DNA of 64,000 nt. Source: CAZYTM01 sp964649725. Lineage in GTDB: Bacteria; Desulfobacterota; Desulfuromonadia; Geobacterales; Geobacteraceae. Shown in pieces: positions 43,214-51,819 of this stretch. Below the pieces are notes generated by a model, which was given only the letters and a program-made list of their open reading frames with translations, was not told the origin of the DNA and ran no database searches. The stretch's first letter is position 1, and every line of letters begins with the position of its first letter. The stretch covers positions 1-64,000 of the forward strand of contig CAZYTM010000009.1 of NCBI GenBank assembly GCA_964649725.1, in the 5' to 3' direction. A program made the position numbers and the translations under genes.

Positions 43214-43852
43214 TCAGAGGTGCTGTTCAAGACCTTCGATAATCTCGGTGATGCGCGGATGCCTGGTCTTCAGACTGGCCCGGTTGACCACCAGCCGGGT
43301 TGTGATTTCAGCAATGGTCTCCACCTCAACCAAACCGTTCTGCTTCAGGGTCTCGCCGGTGGAGACCAGATCGACAATCCGTTCCGAAAGCCCCACCAGC
43401 GGCGCCAACTCAATAGAGCCATAGAGTTTGATGATCTCCACCTGCACCCCTTTGCCGGCAAAATATTTTTCGGTAAAGTTCGGGTATTTGGTGGCGATGC
43501 GGATATTGCTCCAGGCTGATGGATCGTCGACCCGGGAGAGTTCGGCCGGTTCAGCCACCACCATGCGGCAGTAGCCGAATTTCAGGTCGAGCGGTTCATA
43601 GAGGTCTTTCTCCTGTTCCAGCAAGGTATCCTTGCCGACAATACCGATGTCGGCACAGCCATATTCCACGTAAGTCGGCACATCTGTTGCCCGGACGATC
43701 ATGTAGCGCATCCGTTGCTGCTGGTTCTCGAAGATCAGCTTGCGGGAACTGCCAAGGAGTTCGCTGCAATCGATACCGATCTTCTGGAACAGGGCAACCG
43801 ACTCTTCAAGAATACGCCCTTTGGGGATGGCGATGGTGATGTAATCTGTCAT
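43214..43852 (-). CDS. hisG: ATP phosphoribosyltransferase HisG, short form
   Basis: 212 residues, the short form without the C-terminal regulatory domain; such enzymes need the HisZ partner, which is not in this window. Seen: AIPKGRILEESV at the start, PTYVEYGCADIGIVGKD and IVDLVSTGETLKQNGL, the PRPP-binding loop. First step of the pathway and normally feedback-inhibited by histidine. Start overlaps the murA stop by 4 bp. Confidence 0.96.
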   Translation of the reverse strand: MTDYITIAIPKGRILEESVALFQKIGIDCSELLGSSRKLIFENQQQRMRYMIVRATDVPTYVEYGCADIGIVGKDTLLEQEKDLYEPLDLKFGYCRMVVAEPAELSRVDDPSAWSNIRIATKYPNFTEKYFAGKGVQVEIIKLYGSIELAPLVGLSERIVDLVSTGETLKQNGLVEVETIAEITTRLVVNRASLKTRHPRITEIIEGLEQHL

Positions 43853-45102
43853 TCCTTAACCCGCACGATATCGGCCCCCAGACCTGCCAGCTTCTTTTCA
43901 ATCGCCTCGTAACCCCGATCCAGATGGTAGATTCTGGAGACTTCGGTGGTGTTCTGGGCCGCCAGCCCAGCCAGAATCAGCGACGCTGAAGCGCGCAGAT
44001 CAGTGGCCATGACCGGAGCACCGGAGAGCTTCTTCACCCCTTTGACCGTGGCGATATTCCCCTCGATGGTGATGTCGGCACCAAAACGTGACAGCTCGGA
44101 GACATGCATGAAACGGTTTTCAAAGATATTCTCACTGATAACACTTGCCCCGTCGGCCAGACACATGAGCGCCATGAACTGAGCCTGCATATCGGTCGGG
44201 AAGCCTGGATACGGGCGGGTCTTGATATTAACCCCGTGCAATTTTTTCGGTCCCTTGACCCTTACCAGATTATCCTTATTGATGATCTCTACCCCGACAT
44301 CCTGCAGTTTGAAGACCAGTGCATCGAGATGCTCCAGTTGCATCCCCTTTATCTTGATGTCGCCACCGGTGATGGCCGCGGCGACCATAAAGGTACCTGC
44401 CTCGATCCGGTCCGGCATGACCCGGTGACTGACAGGCCCCAACTCTTTCACCCCGGTGATGCGGATAGTGTCGGTACCAGCCCCCTCGATCTTTGCCCCC
44501 ATCTTATTCAGGACAATGGCCAGGTCGACTATTTCCGGCTCACGCGCAGCATTCTCCAGCACAGTCTCGCCTTTGGCGGTCGCAGCAGCCATCATCAGAT
44601 GTTCTGTACCACCCACCGTAGAGATGTCGAAGTTGATCCGCGCCCCCTTGAGCCGCTTCGCCTTGGCCTCCACATAACCGTGGGTCAGATTGATGTCAGC
44701 CCCCAGGGCCGCCAGACCCTTGAGATGAAGGTTGATGGGACGGGCACCGATCGCACAGCCGCCGGGGAGTGATACCCGTGCCTTGCCTAGTCTCGCCAGC
44801 AGTGGCCCCAGGACCAGCACCGAGGCACGCATGGTCTTGACCAGTTCGTAGGTCGCCTCGTGATTGTTGACCTTACTGGTGTCGATACCGACTACGTTCC
44901 CCTTCCCCTCAACAACCGCACCGAGGGTCTCCAGCACCTTGATGGTGGTATTGATGTCGCGCAGGAATGGCACATTGCTGATCTCGTGCCTTCCCGGGGC
45001 AAGGATGGTGGAGATGAAGATGGGGAGGGAGGCGTTCTTTGAACCGCTGACCGTTACCTCGCCAGCAAGCTTTTTCCCCCCCTTGATAATTAGCTTGTCC
45101 AA
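43849..45102 (-). CDS. murA: UDP-GlcNAc 1-carboxyvinyltransferase MurA
   Basis: 417 residues, EPSP-synthase fold. Transfers enolpyruvate to UDP-GlcNAc, the committed step before MurB. The catalytic Cys is residue 116 in LPGGCAIGARPINLH, so the enzyme should be fosfomycin-sensitive in principle. N-terminal GSKNASLPIF and C-terminal DRGYEAIEKKLAGLGA are conserved. Lies outside the dcw cluster, coupled to hisG. Confidence 0.97.
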   Translation of the reverse strand: MDKLIIKGGKKLAGEVTVSGSKNASLPIFISTILAPGRHEISNVPFLRDINTTIKVLETLGAVVEGKGNVVGIDTSKVNNHEATYELVKTMRASVLVLGPLLARLGKARVSLPGGCAIGARPINLHLKGLAALGADINLTHGYVEAKAKRLKGARINFDISTVGGTEHLMMAAATAKGETVLENAAREPEIVDLAIVLNKMGAKIEGAGTDTIRITGVKELGPVSHRVMPDRIEAGTFMVAAAITGGDIKIKGMQLEHLDALVFKLQDVGVEIINKDNLVRVKGPKKLHGVNIKTRPYPGFPTDMQAQFMALMCLADGASVISENIFENRFMHVSELSRFGADITIEGNIATVKGVKKLSGAPVMATDLRASASLILAGLAAQNTTEVSRIYHLDRGYEAIEKKLAGLGADIVRVKE

Positions 45103-45162
45103 TGCAATGCACCTCTATCACTTATTAATAAAATGTTATCCTATACGCAAGAGCCTTATGGC

Positions 45163-46026
45163 TCAATCTGATTTCACCCTGCCACCCACTACCCGCTCTA
45201 TTGCAGCCTGATCCCTGGCGGAGAAGATATCGACAAAATGGCAGCTGTCGGTAAACAGCTCTTGAACTGCCTCGGCCTGGTTCAGACCAACCTCAACAAG
45301 CAGCCAGCCGCATGGGTTGAGATATTCTGAGGCACTGCCGATGATGCGGCGATAAAAATCGAGCCCATCCAGACCCCCATCAAGTGCCAGACGTGGTTCA
45401 TAATCACGTACCTCTGGCTGCAGACCGGCAAGCTCGGCGGTCGGAATATAGGGGGGGTTACTGACAATAATGTCAAAGCGCTCCCCTGCCACCGGCTCGA
45501 AAAGCGAACCTCCACGAAAGCTCACCCTGACACTGTTCCGTGCCGCATTCTCCCTGGCCAGCATCAAGGCAGTTACGGAAGTTTCCACACCGATCACTTC
45601 AGCCTGCGGTAACAGCTTGGCCAGGGCGATGGCAATACAACCGCTGCCGCTGCCGATATCGACGATGCGGCTCTTTGCCTCTCCCCTGCGTACAGTCTCA
45701 GTCACCAGTACTTCAGTGTCGTGGCGAGGGATCAACACCGCCGGGGAGACCCTGAAATCGAGCCCCATGAACTCCTGGCTGCCAAGCAGATATTGCAACG
45801 GTTCGCGTCTTGCCCGACGCGCCACCAGAGAACGAAAATCGACAAGTTCTACAGCGGTCAGCGGTTTGTCGAAATTGAGATAGAGCCCGACCCGGTCGTG
45901 ACCGAGAAGTGAACTGAGCAACCATTCCGATTCCAGGCGGGCATTCTCCACACCCTTGCCAGCCAGATACTCTTTAGTCCAGTTCAGAACTTTAAGGATG
46001 GTCCAGATTTCCCTGTTATCGTTCAC
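45163..46026 (-). CDS. prmC: Release factor glutamine methyltransferase PrmC
   Basis: 287 residues. Methylates the GGQ glutamine of release factors; its substrate gene prfA is directly upstream (56 bp). N-terminal helical domain, SAM motif DIGSGSGCIAIALA near residue 120, and catalytic SNPPYIPT near 190. Confidence 0.96.
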   Translation of the reverse strand: MNDNREIWTILKVLNWTKEYLAGKGVENARLESEWLLSSLLGHDRVGLYLNFDKPLTAVELVDFRSLVARRARREPLQYLLGSQEFMGLDFRVSPAVLIPRHDTEVLVTETVRRGEAKSRIVDIGSGSGCIAIALAKLLPQAEVIGVETSVTALMLARENAARNSVRVSFRGGSLFEPVAGERFDIIVSNPPYIPTAELAGLQPEVRDYEPRLALDGGLDGLDFYRRIIGSASEYLNPCGWLLVEVGLNQAEAVQELFTDSCHFVDIFSARDQAAIERVVGGRVKSD

Positions 46027-46082
46027 TATCCGGAATTCCTCTCATGCTCTACATGCCCGGATCTCTGGCGCCAGAGCAGGTG

Positions 46083-47150
46083 TCAAGCCGCCTCGGACTG
46101 CAATTTCAAAGCCTCCATCTGATAATGGGCCCGAAGCGAGTCGACGATCTCGCCTATATCACCGGCCATTATCGCATCAAGCCGATAAAGGGTCAGGCCG
46201 ATCCGGTGGTCTGTCATCCGCCCCTGGGGGTAATTATAGGTACGGATCCGCTCGCTCCTATCCCCGCTCCCCACCTGCAGCTTCCGGTCAGCCGCCATCC
46301 TGGCGTTCTGTTCACTGGTAAGGATATCGAGCATCCTGGTCTTCAGCACCTTCATCGCCTTGGCCCGGTTTTTTATCTGGCTCCGCTCTTCCTGACAGGC
46401 AACTACGATACCGGTCGGCAGATGGGTAATACGAACCGCTGAATCGGTAGTATTGACATGCTGCCCGCCAGCACCGCTGGAGCGGTAGACATCGATCTTC
46501 AGGTCAGCAGGATTTATATCTATATCGATGTCCTCTGCCTCAGGTAACACCGCTACCGTGCAGGCGCTGGTGTGAATCCGCCCCTGGGCCTCGGTCTCCG
46601 GTACCCGCTGGACACGATGGGTACCTGACTCATACTTCAGCTTGGCAAAGACCCCATCGCCTTCAACTGCGGCAATGATCTCCTTATATCCACCCTTTTC
46701 CGATTCCGACGCCGAAATCACCTCCACCCGCCAGCGATTCGCCTCGGCGAAGCGGCCATACATGCGAAAGAGGTCACCGGCAAAGAGGGCTGCCTCATCG
46801 CCGCCGGTACCGGCCCGGATCTCCAGGATTACACTCCTGTTATCATTAGGGTCCTTGGGGAGCAGGAGCAGCTTTATCTCGGACTCAATAGCATCCCGTT
46901 GCTCCTCCAGAGAGGTGATCTCTGCTTCAGCCATCTCCTTCATCTCCGGGTCGGCCAGGAGTTCCCGGTTCCCTGCCAACTCGGCAATGATCTTCTTGAA
47001 ACGCCGATAGGCCTCTACAAGTGCCGACAGATCGGCATGCTCCCGTGACAACTTGCGGAACTCCACCTGATTGGCAATGGTAGCCGGGTCGGCGAGGAGC
47101 GCTTCCAGTTCCTGATAACGCCGCTCCAGTTCTTCAATCTTCTCAAACAT
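46083..47150 (-). CDS. prfA: Peptide chain release factor 1
   Basis: 355 residues. Recognises UAA and UAG. The codon-reading PxT-type segment (RVPETEAQGRIHTSACTV, shortened) and the GGQ loop (SSGAGGQHVNTTDSAV) that triggers peptidyl-tRNA hydrolysis are present; it ends with a basic tail. GGQ is modified by the next gene product, PrmC. Confidence 0.97.
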   Translation of the reverse strand: MFEKIEELERRYQELEALLADPATIANQVEFRKLSREHADLSALVEAYRRFKKIIAELAGNRELLADPEMKEMAEAEITSLEEQRDAIESEIKLLLLPKDPNDNRSVILEIRAGTGGDEAALFAGDLFRMYGRFAEANRWRVEVISASESEKGGYKEIIAAVEGDGVFAKLKYESGTHRVQRVPETEAQGRIHTSACTVAVLPEAEDIDIDINPADLKIDVYRSSGAGGQHVNTTDSAVRITHLPTGIVVACQEERSQIKNRAKAMKVLKTRMLDILTSEQNARMAADRKLQVGSGDRSERIRTYNYPQGRMTDHRIGLTLYRLDAIMAGDIGEIVDSLRAHYQMEALKLQSEAA

Positions 47151-47184
47151 TATTCATTTTCCTCTATAATGGTCATTACCTGAC

Positions 47185-48090
47185 CTATACGACCAGCCGG
47201 TCATCCTTGTAGCCATCATTGACCTCCAACGCCTCTTCCATAGAGCGGATCGCCACCTCCAGCTGGCTGTCGTCCGGTTCACGGGTGGTAAGCCTCTGCA
47301 AGGCGAGACCTGGGGCAATAAGCAGTTTCACCAGCGGGGCCTGCTCATTCTTGGCGCTCCACTTCAGTATCTCATAGGAGACACCGGCTATGAGCGGCAG
47401 CAGGATGATCCGCGAACCGGCTTTCCATAAGAATGGCCAGGCCTTGGGGATCATGGAGAATATGACGATACTGACCAGCATGACTATCAGCAGAAAGCTG
47501 GTCCCGCAGCGGGGGTGAAGCCTGCTGTACTTCCTGACATTTTCTATAGAGAGGATATCCCCGGCTTCGAAGGCGAAGATCGATTTGTGTTCTGCTCCAT
47601 GGTACTGGAAGACCCGCTGAATATCCTGCATGCGGGAGATGGAGACGATGTAGAGGACAAATACCACCACCCTGATGACGCCATCCACCAGGTTGAAGAT
47701 GATGTTGGAAGTACCGATGATCGGTATCAAAAGCTTGGTCAGATAGAGCGGCAGGATGAAAAAGAGCAGTATGCCGAAGCCGAACGCCACCGCCAGGGTC
47801 CCACCCATGGCCAGCGGACTCAGTTCTTCCTTCTCTTCCCCCTCGGCCAATGCCTCATTTGCCGAATAGTTCAGCGCCTTGATGCCGATGATCAACGAGC
47901 TAAAAAGTGCTACCGCCCCGCGAAGAATGGGGAGTTTGACTATGGGATAACGCTCGGAGAGGGGGATAACCTCTTCCCGCTTGACCGAGATTTCACCCGA
48001 TGGACGTCGGACTGCAATGGCCAGCGAACGGGGGGCGCGCATCATCACCCCCTCTATTACAGCCTGACCACCGATGTTGATTTTTGCCAT
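47185..48090 (-). CDS. DUF1385 membrane protein
   Basis: 301 residues. The family signature GGQAVIEGVMMRAPRSLAIAVR opens the protein; four or five hydrophobic segments follow (about 95-120, 130-155, 205-225, 235-255) with FQYHGAEHKSIFAFEAG and HPRCGTSFLLIV in between. The conserved His, Glu and Cys residues suggest metal binding or catalysis, but function is not established. Conserved next to prfA in many genomes. Confidence 0.88.
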   Translation of the reverse strand: MAKINIGGQAVIEGVMMRAPRSLAIAVRRPSGEISVKREEVIPLSERYPIVKLPILRGAVALFSSLIIGIKALNYSANEALAEGEEKEELSPLAMGGTLAVAFGFGILLFFILPLYLTKLLIPIIGTSNIIFNLVDGVIRVVVFVLYIVSISRMQDIQRVFQYHGAEHKSIFAFEAGDILSIENVRKYSRLHPRCGTSFLLIVMLVSIVIFSMIPKAWPFLWKAGSRIILLPLIAGVSYEILKWSAKNEQAPLVKLLIAPGLALQRLTTREPDDSQLEVAIRSMEEALEVNDGYKDDRLVV

Positions 48091-48153
48091 TAGTTCCTCA
48101 ATGATTTCTTGCTGACCAGGCTATACGCCATTGCCGGTCTGCCGTTAATTAGG

Positions 48154-48843
48154 TTAGATATTGCGAAACCTGTCCCGCACCTCGATTATCCTGCCGCAGG
48201 TCATCGCTCCTTCGGGACAAGGAGCAGCCAGACAGCCCGGGCCAGCATCACGGAAAATGGTTGGAGCGACTCTCCTGACCAGTTTGAGCATCTCCAGCGC
48301 CATGGCCCGGATTTCCCACTGGGCTCGTTCACAACAACGGAGACCGAAAAAATGGAGCAACTCCCGCGCATTCATGGTTACCAGAATTTTGGTCTCCGTG
48401 GCATTGGGGAGGATATAGCGAGCATCCTCAGCCGGAATACCTGCCTCTATCATTTTACTGTATGCCTCATGCAGGTCACCCAGCATCTTTTCAAACAGGG
48501 CCAGCGCCTCTGGTTCCTCGGCAATCGATGTCGGCACCACTGCAGCAAAACGTTCCTTATGGGAAACGTACCGCTGTGACTGCTGAGAATATGAAGCCAC
48601 ACGGTGTCTCACCAGTTGGTGCGAGGTGACCCGCGAGATACCTTCTATACCGAAAGTGAAAGATGCATGCTCCAGCACCGATTGATGACCAAGCGACATG
48701 ATCTTGTCGAGAAATGTCTGAATATCGGCACCGGAGAGTTTATCCCGCAATTCATCAATACTAACTGGCGAGTAACAGAGTCGTGCCGCCAGTGCGATCG
48801 TGAGTTCAGGCTCAGGTGTGTGCTGCAACAGGGCAACTTTCAT
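48154..48843 (-). CDS. thyX: Flavin-dependent thymidylate synthase ThyX
   Basis: 229 residues. FAD-dependent conversion of dUMP to dTMP using methylene-THF. The ThyX motif RHRVASYSQQSQRY starts at residue 79, and the C-terminal MNARELLHFFGLRCC with the conserved Arg is present. It replaces ThyA, which is not seen here. Confidence 0.96.
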   Translation of the reverse strand: MKVALLQHTPEPELTIALAARLCYSPVSIDELRDKLSGADIQTFLDKIMSLGHQSVLEHASFTFGIEGISRVTSHQLVRHRVASYSQQSQRYVSHKERFAAVVPTSIAEEPEALALFEKMLGDLHEAYSKMIEAGIPAEDARYILPNATETKILVTMNARELLHFFGLRCCERAQWEIRAMALEMLKLVRRVAPTIFRDAGPGCLAAPCPEGAMTCGRIIEVRDRFRNI

Positions 48844-48875
48844 GCATAGCCTCGAAGCTGAAATATATCCTTATT

Positions 48876-48905
48876 AGTATCGCATATCTTGTTGGATAAA
48901 GACAA
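48876..48905 (-). promoter_or_regulatory. Candidate thyX promoter
   Basis: TTGTCT (48905-48900), 18-bp spacer, GATACT (48881-48876) on the minus strand, about 33 bp upstream of the ATG. Confidence 0.4.
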
Positions 48906-48961
48906 TCGACAAAATCCCGGCAGCACTACAATTAATCATACGAATTCAACAATTACGTTGC

Positions 48962-49004
48962 GAAAAAACAATAAGGGGATTTCGCCAGCGACAAAATCCC
49001 CTTA
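48962..49004 (-). terminator. Intrinsic terminator after rpmE
   Basis: On the minus strand TAAGGGGATTTTGTCGC-loop-GCGAAATCCCCTTA is followed by TTGTTTTTT. It lies 25 bp past the rpmE stop. Confidence 0.85.
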
Positions 49005-49028
49005 CCAAACCTGCCCAAGCTGAAGGCT

Positions 49029-49226
49029 TTACATGCCGTAACGCTTCTTGAATCGCTCCACGCGCCCTGCTGTATCGACCAGTTTCTGCTTGCCAGTGAA
49101 AAACGGGTGACAGGCGGAGCAGATCTCGGTACTGATCTCCGGCTTGGTGGAACGGGTCTGGAAAGTATTGCCGCAGAGGCATTTCACCGTTACATCGTTG
49201 TACTTGGGATGGATCCCTTCTTTCAT
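49029..49226 (-). CDS. rpmE: 50S ribosomal protein L31 (zinc form)
   Basis: 65 residues from the ATG at 49226 (MKEGIHPKYNDV), which has a perfect GGAGGA seven bases ahead; 16 further open codons upstream are rejected. Four zinc-ligand cysteines are present (KCLCGN and EICSACHPF), so this is the C+ form, and it ends in the usual GRVERFKKRYG. Between rho and thyX. Confidence 0.96.
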   Translation of the reverse strand: MKEGIHPKYNDVTVKCLCGNTFQTRSTKPEISTEICSACHPFFTGKQKLVDTAGRVERFKKRYGM

Positions 49227-49278
49227 ATCTTCCTCCTTGCACAGGCTAAATGCCTTAATGCACATTATCTCCATCGGA

Positions 49279-49315
49279 AAGTGTTTAATCTAACACTTCC
49301 CTGATATTAATTCAA
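49279..49315 (-). promoter_or_regulatory. Candidate rpmE promoter with overlapping palindrome
   Basis: TTGAAT (49315-49310), 16-bp spacer, TTAGAT (49293-49288) on the minus strand. A perfect 7-bp inverted repeat AAGTGTT...AACACTT (49279-49298) covers the -10 element, suggesting an operator. Confidence 0.35.
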
Positions 49316-49366
49316 GTCATTTTTCTCTCTCTTTATCAGAGCAAGTCTGACCGTTCCTGACCAGTC

Positions 49367-50614
49367 CTATCTGCTCATGGAATCAAGAAAATCCTGGTTG
49401 GTCTTGGCTTCAGAGAGTTTGGACAAGAGAAAATCCATGCTGTCAACCACATTCATCGGATGGAGTACCTTGCGCAGAATCCAGATCCGGTTCAGGGCTG
49501 TCTTTTCGATCAACAGCTCCTCTTTACGGGTGCCGGACTTGTTGATGTCTATGGCCGGGAAGGTCCGTTTTTCAACCAGTTTCCGGTCGAGATGGAGTTC
49601 CATATTACCAGTCCCCTTGAACTCCTCGAAAATCACCTCATCCATCTTGCTGCCGGTATCGATCAGGGCCGAAGCGATAATGGTGAGTGACCCACCCTCC
49701 TCGATATTGCGGGCTGCTCCGAAAAATCGCTTCGGCTTATGCAGTGCATTTGAGTCAACTCCGCCGGAGAGTATCTTCCCCGAAGGGGGGATGACGGTAT
49801 TATAGGCACGTGCCAGACGGGTAATTGAATCGAGCAGGATGACTACGTCACGCTTATGTTCGACCAGCCGCTTCGCCTTCTCGATAACCATTTCTGCCAC
49901 CTGGATATGCCGCGAAGCAGGTTCATCAAAGGTTGAAGAGACTACTTCTCCATTGACTGACCGTTGCATGTCAGTCACCTCCTCCGGCCTTTCGTCAATG
50001 AGCAGGACAATAAGATAGACCTCTGGATGATTAGCTGCTATGGAGTTGGCAATATTCTGGATCAGCATGGTCTTGCCGGTACGTGGCGGTGCTACAATAA
50101 GACCGCGCTGCCCTTTACCGATAGGTGCTATAAGCTCGACCACCCGCATCGGCATATTGTCCGGAGCTGTCTCCAGCTTCAACTTCTCTTCCGGATAGAG
50201 CGGCGTCAGGTTGTCAAAAAGAATTTTGTCCCTGGCTACATCAGGTGGCTCGAAATTTACCATCTCCACCTTGAGCAGGGCAAAGTAACGTTCCCCCTCC
50301 TTCGGAGGGCGTATCTGCCCGGAAACAGTATCGCCGGTATGCAGATTGAATCGGCGGATCTGGCTGGGGGAGACATATATATCATCCGGACCGGGGAGAT
50401 AATTGTAATCAGGTGCACGCAGAAAACCGAACCCATCGGGCAGGGTCTCCAGTACCCCCTCACCGAAGATCATCCCGTTCTTTTCGGTCTGGGCATTCAG
50501 AATGGCGAAAATCAGGTCCTGCTTGCGCAGACTCGAGGCCCCTTCAATATTAAGCCCCTTGGCTATCGCCGCCAATTCATTAATTTTTTTGCCTTTCAAT
50601 TCCTGTAGATTCAT
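49367..50614 (-). CDS. rho: Transcription termination factor Rho
   Basis: 415 residues. N-terminal helical bundle (INELAAIAKGLNIEGA), cold-shock-like RNA-binding domain (LPDGFGFLRAPDYNYL), Walker A (APPRTGKTMLIQ) near residue 178, Walker B (VVILLDSITRLARAYN) and the C-terminal motor with GGSLTIIASALIDTGSKMDE. Hexameric RNA helicase that ends transcription at rut sites. Preceded by a leader of about 225 nt. Confidence 0.97.
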   Translation of the reverse strand: MNLQELKGKKINELAAIAKGLNIEGASSLRKQDLIFAILNAQTEKNGMIFGEGVLETLPDGFGFLRAPDYNYLPGPDDIYVSPSQIRRFNLHTGDTVSGQIRPPKEGERYFALLKVEMVNFEPPDVARDKILFDNLTPLYPEEKLKLETAPDNMPMRVVELIAPIGKGQRGLIVAPPRTGKTMLIQNIANSIAANHPEVYLIVLLIDERPEEVTDMQRSVNGEVVSSTFDEPASRHIQVAEMVIEKAKRLVEHKRDVVILLDSITRLARAYNTVIPPSGKILSGGVDSNALHKPKRFFGAARNIEEGGSLTIIASALIDTGSKMDEVIFEEFKGTGNMELHLDRKLVEKRTFPAIDINKSGTRKEELLIEKTALNRIWILRKVLHPMNVVDSMDFLLSKLSEAKTNQDFLDSMSR

Positions 50615-50846
50615 CGCTTCTCCTGAAAAAATTCTGTACTTAAGTACTTCGGCAGAAGTTACTTTAAGTTGAAATAAATACTTTGGTCGTCAGTATGAGC
50701 ATAGGGAAACTTGGGGAAATACCATGAAAACAGTATTGATATAATTTTGAGTTAAATATTATTGATTAGATTAGTTAGATTCATTCTATTCTGAAATCTA
50801 TTGGGTAGAGGTTGCAGAAATATGGTCTAAACGAGGATATGTTCTA

Positions 50847-50875
50847 TTTATAGCCTCGACGGTTATTGTTGTCAA
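50847..50875 (-). promoter_or_regulatory. rho promoter
   Basis: TTGACA (50875-50870), 17-bp spacer, TATAAA (50852-50847) on the minus strand. The -35 lies within a perfect inverted repeat TTGTTG-T-CAACAA. Predicted leader of about 225 nt before rho. Confidence 0.7.
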
Positions 50876-51021
50876 CAACTAATTATCGGCAAATAACGAT
50901 TCCCCCCTCACTTACCGACCAAGCGATCGAATGCAGAACAATTGACCTTAACCTATAGTTCAAAATATCAACATGATATAACATTGTCAACTACTGAAAA
51001 CAGGGTTTTTATAATAATAAT
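50876..51021. other. Divergent intergenic region between rho and the Ehr operon
   Basis: The rho leader (50615-50840) and this 146-bp spacer between two back-to-back promoters contain no gene. AT-rich, with a short C run at about 50902. An open frame on the minus strand across 50968-51693 is the antisense shadow of the next gene. Confidence 0.6.
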
Positions 51022-51050
51022 TTGACTATAAATTATCGCAAGTATATAAT
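51022..51050 (+). promoter_or_regulatory. Promoter of the Ehr-like operon
   Basis: TTGACT (51022-51027), 17-bp spacer, perfect TATAAT (51045-51050) on the plus strand. Start of transcription predicted near 51057, leader of about 80 nt. Confidence 0.75.
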
Positions 51051-51138
51051 CTTGTTTTATTAAACTGAAGTGACTGCAAAGAGTGAAGAAAAATATTGTC
51101 CGGCCTGTAAAGGGGCATTTGACTTGAGAGGGTTTTAG

Positions 51139-51819
51139 ATGCAATTGACTGTTACCGAAGCTGCCAGACTCCTCAAGGTTGACGACAAGACAGTTCAGCA
51201 ATGGATACGCAAAGATGGTCTGCCGGCCTGCAAAGTCAACGATCAATATCGACTGAATCGAGTTGACCTGCTTGAATGGGCAACGGAGCGGGGGATTAAA
51301 CTCTCCCCCGACATATTCACCTCGTCCGGGGATGAGGAAAATCCTCTCCCCCCTCTCTCCCAGGCTCTTGCTGCGGGGGGTATCCACTATAATCTGCCCG
51401 GCACCGACATACAGAATGTGCTGAAAAATGTTGTCGATCTTCTCCATATACCTTCGCAGCTCGATCCGGATTTTCTCCTCCAGGTGCTGCTTGCCCGGGA
51501 AGCGCTTGGCAGCACAGCTATCGGTGACGGCATCGCCATCCCCCATGTACGCAACCCGATTTTGCTCAATGTCGCCGCTCCGGCGGTTACCCTCTGCTTC
51601 CTGGAAACCCCCATAGATTTCAAGGCAATTGACAATAAACCGGTCAATATCCTCTTTACCTTGACCAGTCCGACCGTCAAGACCCATCTCCACCTTCTGG
51701 CAAAACTGGCCTATGCCCTCCGCGACCAGCGCTTCAAGACTATACTTCAGAAACAGGGAAGCTCTGCGGAGATAATGGCAATGGTCAAAACCATCGAAGC
51801 AGAACTGGGGGGGGACTGA
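51139..51819 (+). CDS. Excisionase-type HTH fused to PTS EIIA-Ntr domain
   Basis: 226 residues. Residues 1-55 are a MerR/excisionase-like helix-turn-helix (LTVTEAARLLKVDDKTVQQW). Residues about 70-225 are a PtsN-type EIIA domain with the phosphorylatable His136 in GDGIAIPHVRNP, plus VNILFTLTSPTVKTHLHLLAKLA. EIIA-Ntr proteins take phosphate from NPr and regulate by contact; the DNA-binding domain suggests a phosphorylation-dependent transcription factor. It ends directly at the ATG of the HyfB-like gene, so it probably controls or senses the complex encoded downstream. That role is inference. Confidence 0.85.
   Translation: MQLTVTEAARLLKVDDKTVQQWIRKDGLPACKVNDQYRLNRVDLLEWATERGIKLSPDIFTSSGDEENPLPPLSQALAAGGIHYNLPGTDIQNVLKNVVDLLHIPSQLDPDFLLQVLLAREALGSTAIGDGIAIPHVRNPILLNVAAPAVTLCFLETPIDFKAIDNKPVNILFTLTSPTVKTHLHLLAKLAYALRDQRFKTILQKQGSSAEIMAMVKTIEAELGGD

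Noticed and set aside
50968..51693. Long minus-strand open frame near the Ehr promoter
   Set aside because: It is antisense to the HTH-EIIA gene, which has clear domains, a ribosome site and a consensus promoter.
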